64,000 nucleotides of DNA from the NCBI GenBank assembly GCA_023548195.1, contig JAJHZJ010000082.1, positions 806,001-870,000 on the forward strand, written 5' to 3'. The notes under the pieces were generated by a model. It was not told where the DNA came from and did not search any database. It worked only from the letters and a program-made list of their open reading frames with translations. Below, piece after piece: positions 21,966 to 33,184 of this stretch (its first letter is position 1; each line of letters opens with the position of its first letter). Origin of the DNA: Bettongia penicillata ogilbyi (lineage: Eukaryota > Chordata > Mammalia > Diprotodontia > Potoroidae). Made by a program: the position numbers and the translations under genes.

Positions 21966-23353
21966 GCTAATTTCTATCTCCACTAAGGGACTTCTCTGCA
22001 CTGGACCCATGTACACAGTTACTAGGTTTGGACCTTTTACATTCATCTTAAAGAAGGGTCAGGTTCTTTTTCTTTCACTCTTTCTCTTTGATTCTTTATA
22101 TCTCACCCCGGAACCCCAGAGAAAATTACTTAAAGCTTAGATTTTGGCTCATATCTAGTGTCTCCCTGAAGGAGAGGGGAGAGAAGTGAAATAGTTAGCT
22201 TACATTTTAGGTCTGGATAGTACAATATTTTTTCTCTATACTAAAGAAATACTAAACATAAAGGTTCTCACCTTGAATTAAAGCATGAATTAAAGATTTG
22301 AAGCAAGGTACAGTAATCCATAACTACTGTTATACTCTCTCAGGAGTTTAAAACAAACATTAGAATGTAACAGAAAACACAATATGGATATAGGAATTTT
22401 GAAATTCACCTTTGTCTTTCACTGTCCAAATAAATCTCTCCAAGTTCATGTCTTCTGCAAGTCAGGTCAAGGAACTGAACTTCTCTCCATCAGTGGTCAT
22501 CCTTTCTAAAAGAGAAACTCTCTCTGCTACTAGTTAACTCTGACCCAGGGGCCCAGGATCTCTAGACCTCTTGAACTCACAGAGTTATCGCCAAGGCTAT
22601 TCACAACCATCTGAAGATCACTCTTCAGTCACCCAGGCTCAGGGAAGGAAAACACAAATTAGAAAAGGTAGCCAGGGCCCCAGAGCTTGGGCTCAAACTT
22701 GCCTAAATCCACACATATGCTTTATCTGTGTTGTATTTACACTTTGCCATTTTCCCTAGGGTATAAGAAAGGGTGCCACACTTCTCTCACCTTCTCATGG
22801 GAAATCAGGGAGAGCTGCTTGACATAAGGTACAGTCAAAACAAGAGAGACAAAGGGAAGAGTCACAACCATTTTAAGGTCCAATGAGTAGACCATTCCTT
22901 TTGGCTTAGTGGCCAATATTACTTGATGCAGCTTTAACACAGCAAGCATCCCCTTCCTCACATCAGTTGTCTTGTGTTAGGGACCACGAAGCCACTCAGC
23001 ATTTGCTATGTTATCCCAAAGTGACAAGTGGACAGGGAAATTCAGTGCATTACAACTCTTTTTATAGTCATGCTCTGTTTACCAGAGAGTGGAAGTTGAG
23101 GTTAATAACTCATTTTTTAGTTCATCAGTAAGGCACAGAGACAGAAGGCACTTCTTTCAAAGTCAGAAGCCCTGACCTGAGGACTCCCTACTTTCTCAAG
23201 GACACTTGAACCCCAAGGGAATAATAATGTGTTTTGGTTCATATGGGTAGTGATCACTTGTGACTTTCAGAGCTGCCAACTGGATTGAATCTCATTTCTA
23301 TTCCAGATTCCCCCAAGAGAAGAATGGGAATCGCTCTGCATTCTTGGTGGTAT
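21966..23353. other. Anonymous sequence
   Basis: No recognisable repeat, exon or RNA. Small open frames (for example 22571-22759, 22737-22961) look random. Confidence 0.4.
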
Positions 23354-23363
23354 AGGATTCTTC

Positions 23364-23679
23364 CAGGTCAGCTAGGTGGTGCAGTGGATAGAGCACCACT
23401 GCAGGAGTCAGGAGGACCTGAGTTCAAATCTCACCTCAGACACTTGACACTCACTAGCTGTGTGACCTTGGGCATGTCACTTAACCCCAATTGCCTCATT
23501 CTGGGTCATCTCCAGCCATCCTGATGAATATCTGGTCACTGGATTCAGATGGCTCTAGAGGAGAAGTGAGGTTGGTGACCTACACAGCCCTCCCTCACTC
23601 AAAACAATGTCAAGTGCAAGTCATGTCATTATTTCTCTGATGGCATGGTCTTCTTTGGCAAAGAAGGACGAACACACAC
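23364..23679 (+). mobile_element. SINE with tRNA-like head and RTE-like tail, full length with exact 10-bp TSD
   Basis: The head has GCTAGGTGGTGCAGTGGATA and GAGTTCAAATCTCACC. The body continues through ACTTAACCCCAATTGCCTCA to a distinct 3' part: CCAGCCATCCTGATGAATAT, CACTGGATTCAGATGGCTCT, and the end TTGGCAAAGAAGGACGAACA followed by a short CA tail. AGGATTCTTC flanks it at 23354-23363 and 23680-23689. The same 3' part recurs, inverted, at 58145-58459 and in part at 47226-47640 and 42205-42301. Confidence 0.9.
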
Positions 23680-23954
23680 AGGATTCTTCTCCAAGAGATG
23701 ATCTCTTTTCACTTCCCACAACAACTCAAAATGGAAATAGGTAGGGGGAGGGGAGGAGAGAATCATGTACTTAAACCCTAATAACCTATTTAACAGTCCC
23801 TCAAACATGCTCTGATTTGAGCCAATTAGCTTATTTCTTTAAATTGCTTCCCTGTATGAAGAGCAGAAGGGGCTAAGGAAAATACTCAATGAAAGGGCTT
23901 AGATAGTTCTACCAGTGACCAGAGAACCAGAGCTAAGAGAGCTCTGGGAAGGAC

Positions 23955-24240
23955 CTCCATGCAATGCTAGAGTTCAGGTCCTATTCTGTGCATTAACTGT
24001 GAGACATTAGGCAAATTATACCGCCTCCCTGACCCTGTTCTCCTTAGCCATAAGGGATCATGATTCATGGAGATTTGGAGTCTGAATTTGATTCCCAGCC
24101 CTGATGCTTACAACTTGAGCAAGTCATTTGATTTTTCTGGGCCTTAGTTTCCTCCTCTATAAAATAAGGGGCCTGGACTCCTGGCCTCTTCTATCTATAG
24201 TCCTTTCCCACCCTATAGTCTATGATCCAATGGTCCTATG
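23955..24240 (+). mobile_element. MIR copies, two in tandem
   Basis: A short MIR-like piece (23960-24035) with CATTAGGCAAATTATAC is followed by a better one at 24055-24235 with AGCAAGTCATTTGATTTTTC, GCCTTAGTTTCCTCCTCTAT and CCCACCCTATAGTCTATGAT. Confidence 0.65.
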
Positions 24241-24369
24241 ACTAGATTTCCAAGGTCCCTTCTAGCTCTAAGTAAATAAATCAGATCTATTCATTCCAGT
24301 TCTAAATAAATAAATTAAATCTATCAAATAAATTGATGATCCTGTGATTCTACTTAAAATTGTTTAAGG

Positions 24370-24500
24370 AATCCACCATTCAATTAATCAACATGTATTT
24401 TTAAGTGACTGCTATGTGCTAGGCACTGTGTTACAAAGTAAAGATGTAATAATCCCAATTTACAGTGAGTATGTGACTCACTTTACTTTGATATTTTAAG
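24370..24500 (-). mobile_element. L2 or MIR end fragment
   Basis: CAATTAATCAACATGTATTT followed by GCTATGTGCTAGGCACTGTG is the reverse complement of an L2 3' end or the start of a MIR; the rest is lost. Confidence 0.5.
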
Positions 24501-24894
24501 AAATCCATGATTTAATCTCCCTGGAGAGGCTGATTGCAAGCCACCCCTTGCCACACCTTCTCACTCTGTGCAACTCTTGTTAAAGCTGAGCCATAAATCC
24601 TTCATAGCTGGGTAGAGAAGAGTATAAAGGCTTGTAAAAAAGGTAAAGGGCTGCATAATTATATTATATTATCATTATTGCTGTAGTTAGTCTGGCTCTG
24701 GCAAAATTCTTCTAATCTTCCCTTTCCCATCTAGGGGATTTGGCGGCAGAAGAGTAGGGCCCTGGTCCCTGGGCAGGAGGAAAGGGGTGTAGTTCATCTG
24801 CTTTCTTTCCAGCTGGTTAGACCAGCACCAGTGGTAGAGATAGGCCTTTCTACTCTGTCAGTATCTCTTGTTCTTCTTTGAAAGAAAAGAGGGG

Positions 24895-24952
24895 TGTGTG
24901 TGTGTGTATGTGTGTGTGTGTGTGCATGCGTGCATGTTATGTGTGTGTACAT
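24895..24952. repeat. (GT)n microsatellite, interrupted
   Basis: GTGTGT runs with GCATGCGTGCATG interruptions. Confidence 0.95.
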
Positions 24953-25529
24953 CTAGGAAAGTTTCTTCAATCTCCTTGGTGACCTGAAAATACTCCCAAT
25001 ATTTACCACTACCAAGAGATTTTTGACCAGTATTTATAGGAAGTATTTTCAGGTCATCATTAAATTTGCCGAAGATTTTTTTTTTCTCAATGGATCACCC
25101 CCGATGCACCTGCTCTTTTTCTTTTGGAGATAATCCTTTTCTAATCCTTTTTCAAATTTCACCTGCCATTAAGAGTCCACTGCTGTTGTCATTTTTGAAG
25201 GACAAACCTGTTTTTCTAGTGATAATTGCACTGGCCATCTGTCTACATCAGCTACTACCCCTATCTTCCCTGCCCCCCACCAAATACAATGGGAATAATA
25301 TTCTGATGGAAAAAATCTGTTGGAAGCCCTACAACATTTGGTCCATGTTTAATTGTGTTGCTGTTCAAGATGATGGTGACACCAAGGCACATTTCCTCTT
25401 TGGACTTCCTGAAATCCCCTGGCCACAGATCTGAAGAAACAGTGACTCCACATATTATTTTGTGAGTTTGTCTATATGCAGGAATTCCAAGGAGTTTCTG
25501 TTGCCTCTATTTTGGAAGTAATTAGCCAA
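24953..25529. other. Anonymous sequence with an unremarkable 122-codon ORF
   Basis: The plus-strand frame 25066-25434 is open for 122 codons, but its first codon at 25066 is not clearly an ATG, its sequence matches nothing I know, and there is no splice signal that would make it an exon. Confidence 0.35.
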
Positions 25530-25627
25530 TAGAGGCAGCCTGGTATAATCCAGAGGGTACTGACCCCAGAGTGAGAGACAGATGATTCAAATCCTACCTC
25601 TGAGACATACTGGCCATTTGACGCTGG
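25530..25627 (+). mobile_element. MIR 5' fragment
   Basis: GGCAGCCTGGTATAATCCAG and AGATGATTCAAATCCTACCT match a MIR head, cut by the SINE that follows. Confidence 0.6.
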
Positions 25628-25857
25628 GTTGTTGAGCTGTTTCAGTTGCCCAACTCTTCATGACCCTATTTGGAGTTTTTTTGGGAAATATAAGTGGTTT
25701 GCCATTTCCTTCAGCTCATTTTACAGATGAGGAAACTAAGGCAACCAGGGTTAAATGACTTGCTTAGGGTCACACAGTAAGTGTCTGAGGCCACAGTTGA
25801 ACTCAAAGGCTTACAGACTCTTGATCTGGTGCTCTATCCACTTTGCCACCTAGTCTG
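25628..25857 (-). mobile_element. tRNA-headed CORE-type SINE, minus strand
   Basis: Reverse complement order: CTCTTCATGACCCTATTTGG, GTTTGCCATTTCCTTCAGCT, CAGATGAGGAAACTAAGGCA, GGGTCACACAGTAAGTGTCT, GTGCTCTATCCACTTTGCCA. Confidence 0.85.
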
Positions 25858-26251
25858 TCAATGCAACAGGCAACTTTCTGAGACTATGAGTTTCATCGAA
25901 GGTACCAGTCTGTAGTGGTAAAGGGATTTTACTTATTCATGAGTTCCCGATACCCATGAAATCACAGATCTGATTCCTTCCCCTAGCTAACATTCAATTA
26001 CATGAGGGCAATATAGGAGAATGACTGTTTGGGGATGAAGTTCTAATCCAAATTGTTATCACATCCTTTTGAAAATCCTCAGGAAGTCTGTAGACAGCAT
26101 AGGTACAAAGATTTCAGCTGTGAGGAACTTCTACTATATCAGTAATATTTCTGGATTTGCTTTAAATTCCATTTAGAAGAGTAGGCTGGATTGAATTTCC
26201 CCACACTGAAGAACCACAAAGTCACAGAATTTCAGAATTAGAAAGAAAAGG

Positions 26252-26640
26252 AAGAAGGTAAGAATTTTTTAAAGTGCCTACTATGTGGGGGCAGCTAGGA
26301 AGTACTGGCCCTAGAGTCAGGAGGATCTGAGTTCAAATCTGGCCTCAGACACTTATTAGCTGTGTGACCCTGAGCAAGTCACTTAACCCCAATTACCTTC
26401 CAAAAAAAGTGCCTCCTATATGCCAAATACTGTGCTAAGCACTTTACAAATCAGTTGGTCCTCATAACAACCCTGGTAGGCAGGTGCTATTTTTATCTCT
26501 GTTATACAATTTAGATAACTGAGGCAGATGGTGGTTAAGTGACTTGCACAGGGTCACTCAGTTACTAAGTTTGAAAAGCTGAATTTGAACTTAGATATTC
26601 CTAACTTCAGGTCTAACATTCTTTCTACCACACCAGAGAG
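26252..26640 (+). mobile_element. MIR carrying a younger SINE
   Basis: MIR landmarks AAAGTGCCTACTATGTG, ACTGTGCTAAGCACTTTACA, CAGGTGCTATTTTTATCTC, GTGGTTAAGTGACTTGCACA and a terminal CATTCTTTCTACCACAC are in order once the SINE at 26288-26405 is removed. Confidence 0.85.
26288..26405 (+). mobile_element. Short tRNA-headed SINE with 17-bp target-site duplication
   Basis: The 118-base element reads GGGCAGCTAGGAAGTACTGG, GAGTTCAAATCTGGCCTCAG, TGTGTGACCCTGAGCAAGTC and ends ACCCCAATTACCTTCCAAAA. It is flanked by AAAGTGCCTACTATGTG (26271-26287) and AAAGTGCCTCCTATATG (26406-26422), two mismatches in 17. This dates it after the MIR, which in turn is younger than the L3. Confidence 0.92.
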
Positions 26641-26980
26641 ATTCTGCTGCCTCAGAGATTTTCTGTTTCAATTTGTACTTGACCAAGAATCCCTTCTTTA
26701 AGATCTAAGTGGCCATCCAGCTCTACCTGAACATCTCTAGTGAAGGCAAGTCCACTGCCTCCATTCAGCTTTGGGACAGCTCTAATTATTAGGAAGTCTT
26801 TCCTGAGGTCAAATATAAATTTTCCTCTTGACACCTTTCCCCCATTGCTGCTAGTTTTCTCTCTTAGGACTAAAATAGAATGAAGCTAATCTCTCCTCCA
26901 CATGACAGACTTTGAAATACATGAAGAAAGGGATCATTTGTCCCTCTCAAGTCTTCTCTTTTCCAGGTTAAACCCTGCCC

Positions 26981-27720
26981 CTTGCTCCCAGTTTCTTCAA
27001 TCATTTTTTTTATATGCGAAGTTGTCCAAATATCCCATCATCCAGGTCAAAATTCATCCTTCCATAGAAACACAACTGAGGTTCCATCTACACCAACCCA
27101 AAACACCAGCCAGTACAGTACAGGGAAAATTAATCTGTTTAGGGAAATCTATAGTCAAACTAGTTGATCAAACAAACCAAATAATTGTTGGGCTGATGAA
27201 AATTTCACTTTTGCTTTAACTGTTCCCATGGTGTCTATCCATTTTCCCTCCTCTTGGTGAAAAAGCTAACCCTTTAACTTAGGATGAGTTGAACATTTTT
27301 GGATGCTTTGATGTTAGGCTTGTGATGTGGACAGCAAAACTGACTGAGGCCCAGACCTGGATAATGTAGGCCCTGATTTTCTCTTGTAAAATGGGGCTAA
27401 AGCAACTTGTAGAGAGAGGAGTTTGATCATTCAGTGTTAATGATGTATGTTAAATTCTTCTCCCCCCTCCCCATTCCTCTTCCCGAGAATTCTAAGAAAG
27501 GATCAATCCTGAATATGGGTGTGAGTTTTCTTTTCTGGGTATTATTCACACATTTTTCAGTTCCAGCTCCTTTCTTCCCATTAGGCCTTGTTAACAGCAA
27601 TGACAGTTTTGGTGACTTTCACAACTTCTCTTCACTGCCACTGGAAGGGCTTGGGGGACACAGATCCAGGGGAGCTGACTGTAAGTCTGCCCCTAAACTG
27701 GATTCAACATATCTCTATGT
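26981..27720. other. Anonymous sequence
   Basis: No repeat, RNA or exon recognised. Confidence 0.4.
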
Positions 27721-30700
27721 ATCAAATTCATTTATTTAGCACATACCATGGACCAAGCACTATGATAAGGAATGGAGATGCAAATACAAAAGTGACACTA
27801 TACCCATCCTCAAGGAACTTATATTCTCTAGGGTGGACACAACACATTTAGAGATAAGTAAATAAAAGATGCATACAAAATTTAAAAAAAGTGATTTGGA
27901 TGAGGCACTAACAATTGGGGGAAGTCAGAAAAGGTCTCTTGAAGAAGGTGATGTTTGAAAGTGAGTTTTAAATTAAGGAGCCAGGGATTTCAGAAGGTGA
28001 AAGTGAAAGGAGAGCATCGTAGGCATTGTAATCTTGGGCAAAAACAAGGAGATGGAATATTGTATATGGGGAACAGCAAGTACTCCAGTTTGATTGGTGC
28101 ATGATGAGAAGTAATGTGTAATCAACCTGGGAAGACAAGTTGGAGCCAGACTGTGAGGGCTTGAAATACTACACAGAGGAATTATCCTCAAATAAATGAA
28201 AATTCACTGGTACTTCTTGATTTGGGAAGTGACAATGTCAGACCAGGGCTTTAGAAATATCGAGGTGCTCAGCAGTATCTCTTCTAGAACTGTATTCCAA
28301 AGAGATCATAAAAATGGGAAAGGGGCCCACATGTACAAAAATATTTATAGCAGCTCTCTTTATGGTGGCCAAGAACTGGAAATCTAGGAGATGCCCAACA
28401 ATTGGGGAATGGCTGAACAAGTTGTGGTATATGAACACCATTGTGCTATAAGAAATGATGAATAGGAAGATTTCAGAGATGGCTGGAAAGACTTATATGA
28501 ACTGATGTTGAGTGAAAGGAGGAGAACCAGGAGAAGAACTTTGTACACAGCAACAACCATAGTGTGTGAGGAATTTTTCTGGTAGACTTAACCCTTCACA
28601 GTAATGCAAGGACCTAAAAAATTCCCAGTAGACTCTTGAGGCAAAATGCCTTCCACATTCAGAGAAAGAACTATGGAACTGGATTGCAGAATGAAACAGA
28701 CTATTTTCTCTTATGTTTTGTTTTGTTTTTATGGTTTCTTCCATTCATTTTAATTCTTTTATATAACATGACTAAAGTGAAAATGTATTTAATAGGAATA
28801 TATGTGTTGAACCTATATAAGACTGCATGTCATCTCAGGGAAGGAGGGGGAGGGAGGGTGAAGGAGGTGAAGGGAGGGGGGAGAATCTGAGATACATGGA
28901 AGTGATTGTAGAAAACTGAAAACAAATTAATTAATTAAAAAAAAGAAATACCGAGGTGGCAGCTATGTAGAGAATGGATTAGAGAAGGCAGAGACTAGGG
29001 AAACTAATTAAGAAGTTATTTCAAGGTAGTTGAAATGTAAGGAAAGAGAAAGGGACAGATGTGTGAGGCACTGACAAGGTAGAATCAATAAGACTTGGTA
29101 GCTGATTAAAAATAGGGCATGAGGAAGAGTGAAGAATTGTGAATGACTCTGGATTTGTCAGCCTGAGTGGCCAGATGAATGGCGGGCGCTCCAAAGAGAC
29201 AGGGAATGTAGGAAGAGGGGTGGGTTTAGGGAAAATAAGCTCTATTTTGGACAGACTGAATTTGAGATGCCTGTGGAAGATCTAGGTGGAGATGTTTGAG
29301 ATACGGAGATCAAAAGATAAAGGCTGGACATTTAGGTCTGGGAGTCATCTCCACAGAATTGAATCCACAACAGCTGATGAAATTATTTAGAGTGCAGAGC
29401 CTTCAGGTGCACGGCAGTGTGGGATGCAGATGATTACCATGCAGAGAAGACTGAGAAGGATCAGATCAACAGGATAGGAAATAGGAAAATACAAAAAGAA
29501 CCATAGCAGAGGAATATCATGAAAACCCAAGGAGAGGAGAGAATACAGAAGGAGGGCATGTCCAGCAGTGTCAAATGCTTGAGAGGCACCAAGAAGAAGC
29601 GGGCCTGAGAAAGGGCCATTGTCTGTAGCAGTAAAGAGCTCATTGCTCACTTTGGAAGGAATGGAAGGAGCACTTTCACTTCAGACAGAATCCCAAATTG
29701 CAAGGGGCTGGAAAGGGGAAAGTGAGGAACTAGGGGAAACAAGTGTAGATAAATTATCTCTAGAAAGAGTTTCTCCTCTGGGGAGAAGTGTAAGAGGACA
29801 GCATGAGGGGATAGGATTTTTGTTTTGTTTTGTATTAAAGAACGGGTGAGATCTAGTCATGTTTGAAGGCAGCAAGGTAGGAGTCAATGGATAATGAAAG
29901 GTTGAAAATTAGAGAAGGAGACAGGATTATTATAGGGGCAAGTTGCCAAAGGAAACTGGAGGAGATGAGACACAGGTAGAGGGGCTGACATTGGGAAAAA
30001 AGAGCACCTTCATTCCCTGAGATTGTACAAAAGAATAGAGGGTGATGTTGAGCTGATTAGAAGTGTAGAAATGGGAGGACAGATCTTACAGTGAAAGATT
30101 TCCAGTATTTCTGTGAAGTTTCAGATGAAGTCCTTTGCTAAGGAGGATAGGGGTGATGGTGAGGTTGCTGGCTGGAAAACAGAAGAGAAAGTTTGGAACA
30201 GCTGTTTTGGGTAATGCTATAGAGAGTATTATGATGAATCCAAATGGAGAAAAAGGATTGGTGTACAGCAGTGATGGCCTGGGTGAGAATGGAGAACATA
30301 CATTTGTTGTGGACCCACTCAGCACTGGTATGTGACTTTTTTCAGAAATATTTAGTAGCAAGGTAGCAGGAGAAGAGAAGGGAGATGATGACAATATTCT
30401 GGGTTTGGGATTTGGAAAATGATGAACGATTAGGGAAATGGAAGGTAGGGGATGGCAAGAAATAGGCAAAACTTGCCTTTTGTTTCTTCACATTTTCATC
30501 TGCCTCTCCCCTCTCCTGCTTCTCTTCCCCTACATATTTTATGTCCCATCCTTACTTTCAACTAATCTCTACTAAGGTATTAGAGAATTAAACTGAACTC
30601 ATCAAGCATTGATTTAACATCTACTTTGTGCAAATCCTCATGGTAAGGGGAAAAAAATTATTTAGTTCCCCCAAAAGACTGTTTCTAATGGGATAGGTGT

Positions 30701-31190
30701 AGAAATAATGATGAAATAAGGTAGAATGTAACAGGTAATGAGATTTAGGAAAAGAGTTATGAGTAATTTGAGGAAGGAGAAACCCTTTTTTTCAATTGAT
30801 TGGGGATGGGGTACAGAGAAGATGTTAGTGAGGGGGCAATATCTGAATAGGACTTTCAAAGGAGGTAGGGCTTCAAGGACATGGGAGAGGAGTGGAAGAG
30901 TCTATTCTAAGCCCAGGAGAGGATGTCAGCAAAAACTCAGGGGTCGGGAAAGGCAGGATGTGAATGGGAGATGGAGAATAGTCTGCTTTATTTAGAAAGT
31001 ACTGTGAATATAAGCAATGAAGCTGAATAGGAGTGAGATTGTGAAGGACCATGAATGTTTACTCAGGTATTCAAATTATATTTGGTAGGTAATGGGGAGC
31101 CACTGAAGGTTTTAGAATGTTATCATCATACCGATCTTTTAGGGAGACTACTTAAGCAAAGGTGAGGTGTTGCCCAAGCCAAGAGGTGTT
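27721..31190 (-). mobile_element. L2 LINE remains, at least two copies, including reverse-transcriptase remnant
   Basis: The 3' end is at about 27721 (TTCATTTATTTAGCACATAC). The sequence then runs backwards through the 3'UTR. Past the L1 insertion at 28268-28944 it enters ORF2: around 29330-29380 the minus strand reads CTGTGGAGATGACTCCCAGA, giving GDDSQ, which corresponds to the YADDSQIY reverse-transcriptase motif of L2. Upstream ORF2 text continues to about 30470. A second L2 3' end starts near 30600 and runs to about 31190. No frame is intact. Confidence 0.7.
28268..28944 (+). mobile_element. L1 3' end (5'-truncated), with target-site duplication
   Basis: It reads the marsupial-type L1 3' terminus: TATTCCAAAGAGATCATAAA, TTATAGCAGCTCTCTTTATG, ATTGGGGAATGGCTGAACAA, CTATAAGAAATGATGAATAG, CCAGGAGAAGAACTTTGTAC and an A-rich end after GAAAACTGAAAACAAATTAA. 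GAAATATCGAGGTG (28254-28267) and GAAATACCGAGGTG (28945-28958) flank it with one mismatch in 14. It sits in the older minus-strand L2. Confidence 0.9.
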
Positions 31191-31689
31191 TGCATTTTAA
31201 AAAGGGGAAATTTTATACTGTTGTACTCCCTTCGATGTAACCTCTAGTTTTCCCTTACTAAGACTAATTACAATTCACATTTATATTGTGCCATTAAGGT
31301 TCAGAGTTTTCAGGTCTATAGCTCTGAACTCAAAATCTGCCCAGTCCAATTCAATCCAATTCAACAGATAGTAAGATTAGATGTAGTGGAATTCACTTAA
31401 AACCTCTGTTTGTGGAGGGAGGCTTAGGTTAGTAGATTGCCTGAGTTTGGGAGTTCTGGGTTGTAGGGTGGCTAAAAGTGATTGAATGTCTGCATTGTCA
31501 GGTCCCATGGTGGTGGTGGTGGTGGGGGGGGAGATGAAGAGGAAGCTGGGAGGTTAGGAGAAGGCGAAAAACAGGCTGTATAAGGAGGATCTAACCAAAC
31601 CATTCTGGAAATGAGCTTCCAGGAGAGTAAACACTGCAATCAGGCCATTGAGTGGTTACTGCAACCTCTGGCAAAAGAGAATAGGGACA

Positions 31690-31775
31690 CACAATTTCAA
31701 ACAAAAACAAGAAACATTTATTAAGCACCTACTTGTTACTATGTGTAAAGCATGTTTGAATTGCCATTGCATAAA
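31690..31775 (-). mobile_element. L2 3'-tail fragment
   Basis: AGAAACATTTATTAAGCACC and TATGTGTAAAGCATGTTTGA are the reverse complement of an L2 terminus. Confidence 0.65.
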
Positions 31776-31868
31776 TACCACTAATATGAAATTGTAAGAT
31801 GTTAAAGAAACAAGGGACCTTTAGAAATTGCTGAATCCAATCCTTCCTTTTCCATCCCCCTTTTAAAG

Positions 31869-32094
31869 GCAAGCTAGGTCACCTGGTGGTTTAAACAGTG
31901 GACCTGGAGTCACGAAGACCTCATTCAAAGCCTCCATTCTCAGACACTGTGTGACCTTGAGTAAGTCACTTCACCTTTGTCTGTCTCAGTTACCTCACCT
32001 GTAAAATGGGCATAATAAGATTTTCTGAGGATTAAATGAGATAATATCTATAAACTACTTTACATACCGTATATATATGCATGCTATTATCATT
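31869..32094 (+). mobile_element. tRNA-headed SINE/MIR inserted in the MIR
   Basis: AGGTCACCTGGTGGTTTAAA is the head. TGACCTTGAGTAAGTCACTT, CCTCACCTGTAAAATGGGCA, ATTAAATGAGATAATATCTA and a CTATTATCATTATTATTATT end follow in order. Confidence 0.8.
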
Positions 32095-32198
32095 ATTATT
32101 ATTTTACAAATGAGGATATTCAAGTTGGCCACACAATGAGTTAGTGATAGAGCAATAATTAGAACTCAGATTTCTAGACTCACAGTACAGGACCCTTT

Positions 32199-32796
32199 TT
32201 TTTAATGTGAAAATTTATATATATTTTTTCCAATTACATGTAAAAACAATTTTAACATTCATTTTTTAAAAATTTCAAGTTTCAAATTCTCTGTCTTCCT
32301 CCCCTTCTCTCTCCTTGAGAAAGCAAGCAATTTGATCTAGATTATACACATACATTCACACAATAAATATTTTCATATAGTCATGTTGCAAAAGAAAACA
32401 GATCAAAAAAACTCAAGAAAAATAAAGTTAAAAAAAGTACACTTTGATCTGCATTGATTCCATCAGTTCTTTCTCTGGAGGTAAATAGTACTTTTCATCA
32501 TAAGTTCTTTGGGATTGTCTTGGATCATTGTATTAACAAGAATAGCTAAGTGATTCATAATTGATCATCATACAATATTGCTGTTACTGTGTACAGTGTT
32601 CTCCTGGTTCTGTTCACTTTGCATCAGTTCATATAAGTCTTTTCAGGTATTTCTGAAAGCAATCTCCTTGTCATTTCTTATAGCACAGTAGTATTCCATT
32701 ACACTCATATATCATTACTTGTTCAGCCATACCCCAGTTGATGGGCATCCCCTCAGTTTCCAATTCTTTGCTACCATAAAAAAAAGCTACAATAAA
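32199..32796 (-). mobile_element. L1 3' end (5'-truncated), minus strand, with TSD
   Basis: The plus strand begins with a T-run, then CCAATTACATGTAAAAACAA, TTGAGAAAGCAAGCAATTTG, GTGTTCTCCTGGTTCTGTTC, TAGCACAGTAGTATTCCATT and GTTGATGGGCATCCCCTCAG, the reverse complement of the same L1 3' region seen at 28268. Flanks TACAGGACCCTTTT (32186-32199) and TACAGGGGCCTTTT (32797-32810) match at 12 of 14 positions. Confidence 0.9.
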
Positions 32797-32825
32797 TACA
32801 GGGGCCTTTTCCTTACACTGTAGGG

Positions 32826-33018
32826 CAGAGATATCAAAGATGTAGTCAGGTAGCCAGGTAGTGTCTCTCAACACTCTTGAGTGTACCTGAACCAGATTAA
32901 AATGTAATTGGGAAATATTTAACAAAACAAATAAAAATTCAACAAAATCTAGCTAATATTTATATATGTCTTTTTAAGTCAATGGGGTCCGTGTTTCTCT
33001 TTGAGTTTGACACTAATG
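32826..33018. mobile_element. Small hAT-like non-autonomous DNA transposon (MITE)
   Basis: The 193-base unit starts CAGAGATATCAAAG and ends TTTGAGTTTGACACTAATG, whose reverse complement CATTAGTGTCAAACTCAAA is a diverged terminal inverted repeat. The flanks CTGTAGGG (32818-32825) and CTCTAGGA (33019-33026) agree at 6 of 8 positions, the TSD size of hAT elements. A related copy in the opposite sense lies at 57644-57820. Assignment to hAT rests on TIR style and 8-bp TSD only. Confidence 0.7.
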
Positions 33019-33184
33019 CTCTAGGACTCCACATTAAATGATATCTCCATGTATGTCTAATGACAAGCTGGGCAGGGTCAACTATTCTTACCTTAAGTGC
33101 TTGGGTAGTGAATATGGACTAATCACTTTGGAATGTGGATCACTGCACATCTCATCTCTTCATGAGCAGTTCGGTGGCTTTATC

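Larger units (their letters stand above)
26217..26980 (-). mobile_element. L3/CR1 3' end, minus strand, interrupted by a MIR
   Basis: AAAGTCACAGAATTTCAGAA at the left is the reverse complement of the L3 terminus. The element resumes at about 26641 with CATCTCTAGTGAAGGCAAGT, GACAGCTCTAATTATTAGGA and TCTTCTCTTTTCCAGG. The two parts rejoin when the MIR at 26252-26640 is removed. Confidence 0.75.
31790..33050 (+). mobile_element. MIR broken up by a SINE, an L1 and a hAT-like element
   Basis: MIR pieces lie at about 31790-31868 (GGGACCTTTAGAAATTGCTG), 32095-32198 (ACAAATGAGGATATTCAAGT, TTCTAGACTCACAGTACAGG), 32811-32825 and just after 33026. Removing the three insertions restores one continuous MIR. 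The order of inserts relative to each other cannot be told because they occupy separate sites. Confidence 0.7.

Noticed and set aside
25066..25434. 122-codon plus-strand frame as a possible exon
   Set aside because: No recognisable family, no convincing start and no splice sites framing it; length is within chance for 64 kb and six frames.
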